DNA of 34,006 bases from Demequina lutea (lineage in GTDB: Bacteria; Actinomycetota; Actinomycetes; Actinomycetales; Demequinaceae), in contig QKAX01000174.1 of the NCBI GenBank assembly GCA_003246255.1, positions 1 to 34,006 of the forward strand, read 5' to 3'. The notes under the pieces were generated by a model, which had not been told where the DNA came from, searched no databases, and saw nothing but the letters and a program-made list of their open reading frames with translations. Of the stretch, positions 9,135 through 15,352 are shown piece after piece (within the stretch, counting starts at the first letter, position 1; every line of letters starts with the position of its first letter). Made by a program: the position numbers and the translations under genes.

Positions 9135-9805
9135 GAGTACTGATTGCCGGCGCGGGTTCGGTGGGTAGGTCCATCGCGCGCGACCTCATCGAGCACCAGC
9201 ACGAGGTGCTGCTGATCGACAACGCCCCCGCCGCAATGCGCGTGTCACAGGTCGCCGAGGCCGAGTGGATGCTCGCCGATGCCTGCGAACTCATGGCGTT
9301 GCGTGAGGCAGGCGTGGAGAACATGGACGTGGTGGTGGCCGCCACTGGCGACGACAAGGCCAACCTGGTGATCTCCTTCCTCGCCAAGACAGAGTTTGGA
9401 GTGCCCCGCACGGTGGCCCGTGTCAACAACCCGCGCAACGAGTGGATGTACGACTCGCAGTGGGGCGTCGACGTCGCGGTGTCCACTCCGCGCATCATGA
9501 CGGCCATGGTCGAGGAGGCCGTCGCGGTGGGCGATCTGGTGAAGGTGTTCACCTTTCACCAGTCGGGGGCGTCGATCATCGAGGTCACGCTGCCCACCAA
9601 CTCTCCCCTCGTGGGCGCTCCTCTTCGCGAGATCACGCTGCCATCGGACACTGTGCTGAGCTGCATTGTGCGCGGCGACAGGACCATCGCGCCCAGCCCC
9701 GAGGACACGCTCGAGGCCCTCGACGAGCTGCTCTTTATTCTGTCCGCTGAGGCAGACCCTCAGGCTCTTCAGGCAGTTCTACGTTCCGCACCATCTGCCA
9801 CATAA
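9131..9805 (+). CDS. trkA: TrkA-family potassium uptake regulatory protein (second of pair, CeoC-like)
   Basis: This is a second RCK/TrkA subunit, translationally coupled to the first by a GTGA overlap. The N-terminus VRVLIAGAGSVGRSIARDLIEHQHEVLLID shows GxGxxG and the acidic ribose-binding residue. VVVAATGDDKANLVISFLAKTEFG and RVNNPRNEWMYD are standard TrkA_N features. The C-terminal TrkA_C part contains SPLVGAPLREITLPSDTVLSCIVR. It is 224 aa; the longer ORF in the track reads into the upstream gene. The two proteins probably form a hetero-oligomeric gating ring, as in the ceoB/ceoC pair of mycobacteria. Its 3' end overlaps the convergent DUF3159 gene by 71 bp, leaving no intergenic terminator. 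Confidence 0.93.
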   Translation: MRVLIAGAGSVGRSIARDLIEHQHEVLLIDNAPAAMRVSQVAEAEWMLADACELMALREAGVENMDVVVAATGDDKANLVISFLAKTEFGVPRTVARVNNPRNEWMYDSQWGVDVAVSTPRIMTAMVEEAVAVGDLVKVFTFHQSGASIIEVTLPTNSPLVGAPLREITLPSDTVLSCIVRGDRTIAPSPEDTLEALDELLFILSAEADPQALQAVLRSAPSAT

Positions 9806-10409
9806 CAAAGAGCGACAACGCGAGCAGCGGAATCCCCAGCGCCAGCCGGGCCACGCCGAGCGCCGCTGTAGCGCCGGCAAAGTACAGCGGAAGCTGGATG
9901 GCGAGACGCATGATCTGCGTGGTGGCGTAGAAACCGGTGGCGAGCTGGAAACGCCGCACGGCCTTCGCGTCGGCGCGCCAGCGGCTCCCCCAGCCCTTCA
10001 GCAGGCCTACCACGATGCCCACGGCTGGCCATCGCGCGGCCATCGACACCACCATCGCGAGCGTGTAGATACCCGTGTACCAGAATCCGGGCACAAAGTA
10101 CTCGTTCGCGTCGCCCGCCCTCCAGGCCCAGATCGCGCCGAGGCCCACGCCAAACAGGCCACCAAACGCTTGCGTCACCGGAGTGCGCTGGATGAGGCGC
10201 ACCGCCACCAGCACCACCACCACCGACACCGACGCCATGACGGGAGTGCGATAGCCGCCCCAGATCAGGAATGCGGCCACAAACACGGCGCCTGGCGCCA
10301 CTGACTCGGCGAGCCCACGCCATCCGCCGATCGCCTCGGCCCAATCAAAGTCGTCACGTGCGAGCTGGGCGGCCGCTCCCACAGGGCGCTCGTCGCCTAG
10401 GCCTGACAC
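9735..10409 (-). CDS. DUF3159 family membrane protein
   Basis: A 224-aa protein with about five hydrophobic segments (including PGAVFVAAFLIWGG, VMASVSVVVVLVAVRLI, YTGIYTLAMVVSMAA and LALGIPLLALSLFVMW). It is recognisable as the DUF3159 family (Rv2693c-like), found across Actinobacteria and of unknown function. Arg-rich patches (KGWGSRWRADAKAVRRFQ) probably face the cytosol. The start is a GTG at 10409, 13 bp inside the OB-fold gene, so translation is probably coupled in the dut-OB-DUF3159 run. Its last 24 codons are antisense to the end of the second trkA. The conserved position next to trkA might hint at a link to ion transport, but that is only a positional guess. Confidence 0.85.
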   Translation of the reverse strand: MSGLGDERPVGAAAQLARDDFDWAEAIGGWRGLAESVAPGAVFVAAFLIWGGYRTPVMASVSVVVVLVAVRLIQRTPVTQAFGGLFGVGLGAIWAWRAGDANEYFVPGFWYTGIYTLAMVVSMAARWPAVGIVVGLLKGWGSRWRADAKAVRRFQLATGFYATTQIMRLAIQLPLYFAGATAALGVARLALGIPLLALSLFVMWQMVRNVELPEEPEGLPQRTE

Positions 10410-10696
10410 AGCTCGTACCGGGGATTAAAGATGACGGGGACCGCGTCGCCCTCCGCCACGCGGCCCTCGATGCGCACCATCGCGCCGGGCTCGAGGCCTG
10501 CGATGATGCGTCGGCCCAGAAACAGGCAGTCGATGGATCCCTCGGCGTCCGCCACGCGCACAGTGAGCCTCGCCGGCGCATCGTGTGGACTCACCTCGAT
10601 GTAACGGATGCGACCGCAGACCGAGACCACCTCGCGAGGCCGCACGTGAGCGAGACCGACAGTGGTCGGCGTCGGCCGTTCTGAGGTCGCAGTCAT
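10397..10696 (-). CDS. OB-fold nucleic-acid-binding domain protein (Rv2694c-like)
   Basis: A 99-aa protein consisting of a single OB fold. HVRPREVVSVCGRIRYIEV, LTVRVADAEGSIDCLFLGRRIIAGLEPGAMVRIEGRVAE and the closing VPVIFNPRYEL follow the five-strand pattern of RecG/tRNA-anticodon-type OB domains. It probably binds single-stranded DNA or RNA; the specific role is unknown. The ATG at 10696 overlaps the dut stop by 4 bp (ATGA), which fixes the start and suggests coupled translation. In M. tuberculosis a DUF3710 gene lies between the OB-fold gene and dut; here it is missing. Confidence 0.85.
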   Translation of the reverse strand: MTATSERPTPTTVGLAHVRPREVVSVCGRIRYIEVSPHDAPARLTVRVADAEGSIDCLFLGRRIIAGLEPGAMVRIEGRVAEGDAVPVIFNPRYELCQA

Positions 10697-11145
10697 GCCG
10701 TCGCGCTCACGCCTGTGGATCCGAAGCCGCCCTCGCCGCGATGCGAACCAGGCAGAGAGTCAACGGGAATGAAGGTCGCGCGCTCGAAGCGCTGGAAGAC
10801 GAGTTGGGCGATGCGGTCGCCCACGGCCAGCGACACCGGCGCTGAGGCGTCGGTGTTCAGTAGCGTCACGCAAATCTCGCCACGGTAGCCGGCATCCACT
10901 GTGCCCGGCGCGTTGACGATGGTCACGCCGTGTTTGGCTGCGAGCCCGCTGCGGGGGTGGACAAGCGCCACATAGCCGTCCGGCAGCGCGATCTTGACGC
11001 CGGTACGCACTGTGACCCTCTCGCCCGGGGCGATGGTGACGGCCTCACGGGTGGTGAGGTCCGCACCAGCGTCGCCCGGATGCGCGTAGTGGGGCACTGG
11101 AACGGAGGGGTCGGTGGTGCTGATCAGCACGTCGACAGTGTTCAT
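10693..11145 (-). CDS. dut: dUTP diphosphatase
   Basis: It hydrolyses dUTP to dUMP and pyrophosphate, keeping uracil out of DNA and supplying the dTMP precursor. All five trimeric dUTPase motifs are visible: PGDAGADL, HPRSGLAAKHGV, NAPGTVDAGYRGEI, RIAQLVFQ and the flexible C-terminal RGEGGFGSTG. The length of 150 aa is typical. The ATG at 11145 replaces the much longer ORF-track start, whose extra 78 residues are a frame shadow of the DUF4193 gene. A TAGGCT hexamer ends 7 nt before this ATG, predicting a leaderless transcript. It is the first gene of the overlapping dut-OB-DUF3159 operon. Confidence 0.97.
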   Translation of the reverse strand: MNTVDVLISTTDPSVPVPHYAHPGDAGADLTTREAVTIAPGERVTVRTGVKIALPDGYVALVHPRSGLAAKHGVTIVNAPGTVDAGYRGEICVTLLNTDASAPVSLAVGDRIAQLVFQRFERATFIPVDSLPGSHRGEGGFGSTGVSATA

Positions 11146-11152
11146 GCGTTCG

Positions 11153-11158
11153 AGCCTA
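11153..11158 (-). promoter_or_regulatory. Candidate -10 of dut (leaderless)
   Basis: On the minus strand TAGGCT is followed by seven bases and then the ATG of dut. The same hexamer sits before the polyprenyl synthetase gene at 27418. Confidence 0.5.
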
Positions 11159-11185
11159 TGCGGCATGCGGGCATGGGAGGTACGC

Positions 11186-11485
11186 CTAGGCAGCGCACTC
11201 CGAGCAAATCGGCTGGTCGCCCTTGAAGGTCGCCAGCTGGCTGCGGTGGTGGACGAGGAAGCACGACATGCATGTGAACTCGTCTTGCTGCGGGGGCAGC
11301 ACACGAACCGACAGCTCCTCACCGGAGAGGTCGGCGCCCGGCAGCTCGAAGCTATCTGCGGCCTCGGCCTCGTCCTCATCCACCACGCCCGAGCTCTTGT
11401 CCGAGCGGCGGGCCTTCAACTCCTCGATGGAGTCGGCGGCAATCTCGTCGTCGGTCTTGCGCGGGGCGTCGTAGTCAGTCGCCAT
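11186..11485 (-). CDS. DUF4193 family zinc-ribbon-like protein
   Basis: A 99-aa conserved actinobacterial protein of unknown function (Rv2699c-like). The N-terminus MATDYDAPRKTDDEIAADSIEELKARR is characteristic. The middle is acidic (VDEDEAEAADSFELPG), and the C-terminus has two CXXC knuckles (CMSC and CSEC) that probably bind zinc. The ATG at 11485 is chosen because AAGGAG lies 9 nt upstream and the family starts MATDYD; the track adds six codons. It lies between dut and suhB in the same direction, with its own leader of more than 60 bases. The DUF3093 gene that accompanies it in mycobacteria is absent. Confidence 0.88.
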   Translation of the reverse strand: MATDYDAPRKTDDEIAADSIEELKARRSDKSSGVVDEDEAEAADSFELPGADLSGEELSVRVLPPQQDEFTCMSCFLVHHRSQLATFKGDQPICSECAA

Positions 11486-11600
11486 CCGTTTGTTCTCCTT
11501 CACCTCGATGGTGTGTCTTTAATGCCGAGCGTCCCCGTTTTGTTCCCGCTTGGCGCACGCATTGTGCAACACAAATCGAGAATGCGCGAACTGAGGGCGT
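11486..11600. promoter_or_regulatory. suhB-DUF4193 intergenic region with a TTGTG-N3-CACAA inverted repeat
   Basis: This is the 115-bp leader region of DUF4193. It holds an inverted repeat, TTGTGCAACACAA (11562-11574), about 80 bp upstream of the DUF4193 start; it could be an operator. The strand bearing the mRNA has AAGGAG near the ATG. No convincing suhB terminator hairpin was seen. Confidence 0.35.
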
Positions 11601-12416
11601 CTACGCGCGCCAGGGCTGGTTGGCGCCGCACTCCACGAGAGCGTCCCGAAGGTCGTCCCACACGCCCGGCATCGCGGCCAAGAGGGCATCCTCGGTGGCG
11701 GGACCGCCGCCCAAGTGACCCACCCGCAGACCCGCCTCGGTGGCCACGAGTGAAGCGGCCGCCATGTCCCACGGCTTGAGACCCCGCTCAAAGTACGCAT
11801 CGAGCTGGCCCGCCGCAGCAAGACACATGTCGGGGGCAGCGGCCCCGAGCCGACGGATGTCGCGCACCCGACCCAGCATCTTGGCCATCACCTCGCCCTG
11901 CTGCATCCTTCGCTCGGCGATGTACTGGAAGCCGGTCGCGAGCAGAGTCTGCCCCAGCGCGGGTGCGGAGGTGCGCTCAAGACGCACACCGTCACGCCAT
12001 GCCCCGGCTCCGGCCGCCGCAGTCCACAGCGTGCCCTGCGCGTCGGAGAGGGCCGCCGCCATCGGCACCCACGTGGCAGGGTCCGCGCTGCCGCCCACTG
12101 CCGCGATGGACACCGCGTACGTGGGAAGCCCGTACAGGTAGTTCACTGTGCCGTCGATGGGATCCACGACCCACGTGATGCCGGACGTTCCCGGTTGGTG
12201 CCCGCCCTCTTCGCCAAGGAATCCGTCCTCGGGCCGCGCCTCAGCGAGCAACTCGCGCACGAGACGTTCGGAGGCCAGGTCCATCTGGGTCACGATGTCC
12301 ACGTCGGACGTCTTGGTGAGGGCTACCTCCGCGTCTGCGCGTCCAGTGCGGATCAGGTCTCCCGCCCGCCGCGCGACGCGTGCGGCCAGGTCCATGAGCT
12401 CCATGGGATCGTTCAT
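11601..12416 (-). CDS. suhB: Inositol monophosphatase family protein
   Basis: A Mg2+-dependent, Li+-sensitive-type sugar phosphatase that dephosphorylates inositol 1-phosphate or related substrates. Motifs are DIVTQMDLASERLV, GEEGG (metal-binding Glu), WVVDPIDGTVNYLYGLP (the catalytic DPIDGT) and the C-terminal KPWDMAAASLVATEAG. The length is 271 aa. The ATG at 12416 removes 37 unlikely residues of the track ORF. A CAGGCT hexamer six bases upstream is a plausible -10 for a leaderless message. The position matches Rv2701c (suhB). It is divergent from sepH across 70 bp. In Actinobacteria such enzymes may serve phosphatidylinositol or mycothiol synthesis, but histidinol phosphatase activity is also known in the superfamily. 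Confidence 0.92.
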   Translation of the reverse strand: MNDPMELMDLAARVARRAGDLIRTGRADAEVALTKTSDVDIVTQMDLASERLVRELLAEARPEDGFLGEEGGHQPGTSGITWVVDPIDGTVNYLYGLPTYAVSIAAVGGSADPATWVPMAAALSDAQGTLWTAAAGAGAWRDGVRLERTSAPALGQTLLATGFQYIAERRMQQGEVMAKMLGRVRDIRRLGAAAPDMCLAAAGQLDAYFERGLKPWDMAAASLVATEAGLRVGHLGGGPATEDALLAAMPGVWDDLRDALVECGANQPWRA

Positions 12417-12422
12417 GGCGCA

Positions 12423-12480
12423 AGCCTGGCACACCCCACGGGCGCGCCGCACACGCCGCGAGCGTGCGCCGTGGCACAGT
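12423..12480. promoter_or_regulatory. Divergent suhB/sepH promoter region
   Basis: CAGGCT (minus strand, 12423-12428) ends six bases before the suhB ATG, and CACAGT (plus strand, 12475-12480) ends six bases before the sepH ATG. Both are one base off TANNNT. The symmetric placement suggests two leaderless promoters facing apart. sepH also has GGAG in the six-base gap, so an SD-led start is possible. Confidence 0.4.
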
Positions 12481-12486
12481 GGAGCA

Positions 12487-13497
12487 ATGACCACAGCGCA
12501 CCTCAAGGGACTGTCCGAGGACGGCACTCACCTGCTGCTCGTCGCGGAGGATGGAAGCGAGTTGCGCCTCGAGATTTCCGACGATCTGCGCACGATGGTG
12601 CGGAGCGCTCGCGTGACGCGGGCCGCTGAGCCGACGCACACCACGTCCCTCACGCCGCGCGAGATTCAGCAGCGCATTCGCGGCGGCCTCAACGCCGCCG
12701 AGCTCGCCCACCTCACCGGCGAGCCTGTCGAGGCGCTCGCCAAGTTTGAGGCACCGGTGCTGGCCGAGCGGGCCTACATCGTGCAACTTGCCCAGTCGGT
12801 GCGGATCGGAGCGGACAGCACGGCGCCCAGCCTGATCGACCTCGTGGGCGATCGCCTCGCGAGCCGCGGCGTGACCCCCGACGAGGTGACGTGGGACGCG
12901 TGGCGAGAGGTGGACGAGCCATGGAAGGTCGCCGCCGACTACACGGTGGCTGGCCGCACCATTCGTGCCCTGTGGACCTTTGACCACTCCTCACGCACCC
13001 TCACGGCCGAGGACGAGGAGTCCGGTTGGCTGACAGAGACGGAGCTTCTTGAGGCCCCGATCCCGCGTCGTCATCTGAGCGCCGTGCGAGCCGACGTCGA
13101 GCCGCTTGAGGCCCACCGTCCGGCTCCCGTCGCACCCGCGCGCGCCACTGCCAGCGATGGCGACGACCAGCCCGAGGTCCCTGGACCCGCTGTCGACCCC
13201 ACCGAGGAGTTGCTCGACGGCCTCGCCGCAAAGCGCGGCACGCGCGAGTCCATCGACATGGACGACGACGATGTTGACGACGAGGACGAGCGCTTCGAGG
13301 GCTTCGGCCCCGCCGCGCGTCGGGCCTCACAGCCCCCCGCCAAGTCCCCTTCCACGCCTGCCGCACCCCAGCCGAGGGCCCAGACGCCGACCCCGCCGAC
13401 CCAGGGCTCGCGCGACGCGTCGCCGTCCAAGGCTCGCAAGGGTCGCGCCTCCGTCCCCAGTTGGGACGAGATCGTCTTTGGCGCCAAGAACGACTAG
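12487..13497 (+). CDS. sepH: Cell division protein SepH (DUF3071)
   Basis: SepH is an actinobacterial FtsZ regulator that stimulates Z-ring assembly through an N-terminal helix-turn-helix. Here the N-terminal region (MTTAHLKGLSEDGTHLLLVAEDGSELRLEI) leads into the conserved HTH-containing block (SLTPREIQQRIRGGLNAAELAHLTGEPVEALAKFEAPVLAERAYI). A folded part follows (VAADYTVAGRTIRALWTFDHSSRTLTAEDEESGWL). The C-terminal ~140 residues are Pro/Ala/Asp-rich and probably disordered, ending with the short conserved VPSWDEIVFGAKND. The length is 336 aa. The ATG at 12487 gives the family N-terminus; the track adds 113 residues antisense to suhB. It converges on the phosphatase gene with a 24-bp gap. Confidence 0.93.
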   Translation: MTTAHLKGLSEDGTHLLLVAEDGSELRLEISDDLRTMVRSARVTRAAEPTHTTSLTPREIQQRIRGGLNAAELAHLTGEPVEALAKFEAPVLAERAYIVQLAQSVRIGADSTAPSLIDLVGDRLASRGVTPDEVTWDAWREVDEPWKVAADYTVAGRTIRALWTFDHSSRTLTAEDEESGWLTETELLEAPIPRRHLSAVRADVEPLEAHRPAPVAPARATASDGDDQPEVPGPAVDPTEELLDGLAAKRGTRESIDMDDDDVDDEDERFEGFGPAARRASQPPAKSPSTPAAPQPRAQTPTPPTQGSRDASPSKARKGRASVPSWDEIVFGAKND

Positions 13498-13521
13498 CGT
13501 CGCGCCCGGCCACCCGCTCGG

Positions 13522-14688
13522 CTAGGAGCCGTCGCCCACCAGGAGCGGAACATAGAGCTCCTCGGGCGTGAGAGACCCGTGCACCCCGATCAGCCCCATC
13601 GACTGGGGACTCTGCGTGCGCGAGTCAACGACGGTGGCCTTACCCGCCATCGCCACGATCACGTCACCAAGGCGCTCCTGGACATGCTCCGACACGGCGC
13701 CCAGGAGCCCTGTCGCTATCGCCTCCTCGCGGGTGAAGACTGCGGCGTCATCGGCGAGGACGCCGCGCCATCGCTGCGCCACGTCGTGCGGATCGGCTTG
13801 TCCCACAAAGACGTGTAGTGCGCGCGGTTCACCCGCGATGAGCTCCACTCCGCGAGCGAGATCTGGCACATCCGGCACGTTCCACCGCCGCTCGCCCCGG
13901 ATGTCGATCATGCCGTGATCGGCGGTCACCACCATGACGGCGCCCCTCGGGAGGTTGCGCGCCATCCGGCGCAACTCGCGGTCGGCGTCCTCCAGGGCCG
14001 CCACCCACTGGTCAGACTGCCATCCATGCTTGTGACCCGCGGAGTCGATCTCACCCCAGTAGCAGTACGAGACGCCAGGCTCCCGCGCGACGCTCAGCGC
14101 CACATCGATGCGTTCCGCGAGGCGCTCGGCGCCCACGAACTTGCCTCCCCGAAGCGCGGCATGCGTGAGACCTGAGCCAGCAAACGCCTGCTTACCCAAC
14201 GTGGTGACACGGACGCCTCTGAGGTCGGCTTGCTCCAGCATCGAGGGCTCCCGCTGCCACTCCTCGGGCTCATACGCGCCGTCCCAGGAGATCAGGTTGG
14301 CGAGCGCACCGGTACGCGGGTTACGCGCCGTGTAGCCCGTCATGCCCGTGCGCCCGGCGGGCTGGCCCGTGCCAAAGAGCGCGAGCGACGTCGCCGTCGT
14401 CGTGGGGAAGCCAGCCGTGATCGTGCCCTGTTCGATGGAACGCAGGAACGGCGCATGTCCGCGACGCGCGTCGAGCTGGTGATGGCCTAGTCCGTCGAGC
14501 ATGACAACGATGACGTGGGCGGCGTCGGGGACACCGAGCCTCGCCTGATCTGCGGCGGCGTCCCGGCTGGCGACAGCGGCGCTCGCGCCGACAGCAGACA
14601 ACGCCGCTGGCATGACGGCGCCCAATTCGCGGCCCCCGTAGTCGGGTGCCTCAAGGCCGAGCGCTGCAAGCCGGTCGAGCGAACGCAC
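13522..14688 (-). CDS. Alkaline phosphatase superfamily / nucleotide pyrophosphatase-like protein
   Basis: A predicted metal-dependent phosphodiesterase or phosphatase of 388 aa. Visible features are the first metal-binding Asp in HVIVVMLDGLGHHQLDAR, the nucleophile region FPTTTATSLALFGTG, the second metal site in DSAGHKHGW and TADHGMID before the C-terminal His (LIGVHGSLTPEE). These match the type I phosphodiesterase/NPP family. The GTG at 14688 lies 2 nt after the DUF5998 stop (TAG-GG-GTG) and gives VRSLDRLAALGLEAPDYGGREL; the track extension overlaps DUF5998. No signal peptide or TM segment is seen, so it is probably cytosolic. Substrate unknown. It is co-transcribed with DUF5998, a pairing I recall in Streptomyces and Cellulomonas near sepH. 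Confidence 0.87.
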   Translation of the reverse strand: MRSLDRLAALGLEAPDYGGRELGAVMPAALSAVGASAAVASRDAAADQARLGVPDAAHVIVVMLDGLGHHQLDARRGHAPFLRSIEQGTITAGFPTTTATSLALFGTGQPAGRTGMTGYTARNPRTGALANLISWDGAYEPEEWQREPSMLEQADLRGVRVTTLGKQAFAGSGLTHAALRGGKFVGAERLAERIDVALSVAREPGVSYCYWGEIDSAGHKHGWQSDQWVAALEDADRELRRMARNLPRGAVMVVTADHGMIDIRGERRWNVPDVPDLARGVELIAGEPRALHVFVGQADPHDVAQRWRGVLADDAAVFTREEAIATGLLGAVSEHVQERLGDVIVAMAGKATVVDSRTQSPQSMGLIGVHGSLTPEELYVPLLVGDGS

Positions 14689-14690
14689 CC

Positions 14691-15251
14691 CTAGCGACCC
14701 ACCGCGCGGTTGAGGGCGCGAGCAAAGTCCTCCAGCGCCCTGACGGCATCCATGCCGTCCGCGATGATGCTGGCGCGCGCAAGGGTGTCGTCGCCCGTGA
14801 GATCGCCCGTATATCCGTGGTCGGCCTCGCACGACTCGTCGCCGCACGTCGCGGGCTCAAGGTCGATGCGAGAGTGAACGCCCCAGCCGACGGCAAGTAC
14901 CAGCTCGTGGGGTGCATCGCCCTCCCTGAACTGCTCGGGATGGTGCACCACATGCGTCAGCGCCACGGAGGTGACCGAGCGCAGCGGAGCCGACTCGACG
15001 GTGGCAGAGGCTGCGGGCTCTCCCCCGCTCTCCGGTCCCGCACCGTCGTCGATGTGCACGCGCAGCAGGCGGGAGTCGGTCAACACCAGCACGGACATGT
15101 GGCGGCGCACTTCGGCCGAGTCAAACGTCGTCTCTGCGTGCACAAAGTGGGCGCGCACCTTCTCATCGGCAATGGCGCTGCGCAGCACGTGATTGGCGAG
15201 CGCGGGGTAATAGCCGGCGCCCGCGACAGCCTGGGCGAGGGAGGAAGACAT
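14691..15251 (-). CDS. DUF5998 family protein
   Basis: A 186-aa soluble protein of unknown function, recognisable as the DUF5998 family beside sepH and the phosphatase. It begins [45 protein letters not shown] beta-rich centre follows ([18 protein letters not shown] and [16 protein letters not shown]), reminiscent of a PH-like fold, though that is only an impression. An insert with two Cys ([13 protein letters not shown]) may bind metal. The ATG at 15251 is chosen because GACAAT ends seven bases before it and the 14 added residues of the track ORF are not family-like. It is the first gene of a two-gene unit with the phosphatase. Confidence 0.8.
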   Translation of the reverse strand: MSSSLAQAVAGAGYYPALANHVLRSAIADEKVRAHFVHAETTFDSAEVRRHMSVLVLTDSRLLRVHIDDGAGPESGGEPAASATVESAPLRSVTSVALTHVVHHPEQFREGDAPHELVLAVGWGVHSRIDLEPATCGDESCEADHGYTGDLTGDDTLARASIIADGMDAVRALEDFARALNRAVGR

Positions 15252-15257
15252 GCCCGC

Positions 15258-15315
15258 TATTGTCTCATCTGCTCGCGTGGCGTGGCGACTCACGTCGGAC
15301 TGTCGCGAGACAATA
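15258..15315. promoter_or_regulatory. Divergent DUF5998/parC promoter region with mirrored GAGACAATA boxes
   Basis: TATTGTCTC (15258-15266) and GAGACAATA (15307-15315) are a perfect 9-bp inverted repeat with a 40-bp spacer. Each copy carries GACAAT reading toward the gene it faces. The left copy ends seven bases before the DUF5998 ATG (leaderless). The right copy lies 38 bp before the parC ATG, which has its own GGAG. They may be twin -10 elements or half-sites of a shared regulator. Confidence 0.45.
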
Positions 15316-15352
15316 TGGCGGACCCCCTTCTCTACCCGTCAACGGAGTGTGC

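Noticed and set aside
11146-11379. N-terminal extension of the dut ORF
   Set aside because: Ser/Arg-rich frame shadow of DUF4193; family dUTPases begin at the chosen ATG.
13331-13336. C6 run considered as part of a 6C-type RNA
   Set aside because: It is inside the Pro-rich coding region of sepH and has no paired C-loop hairpins.
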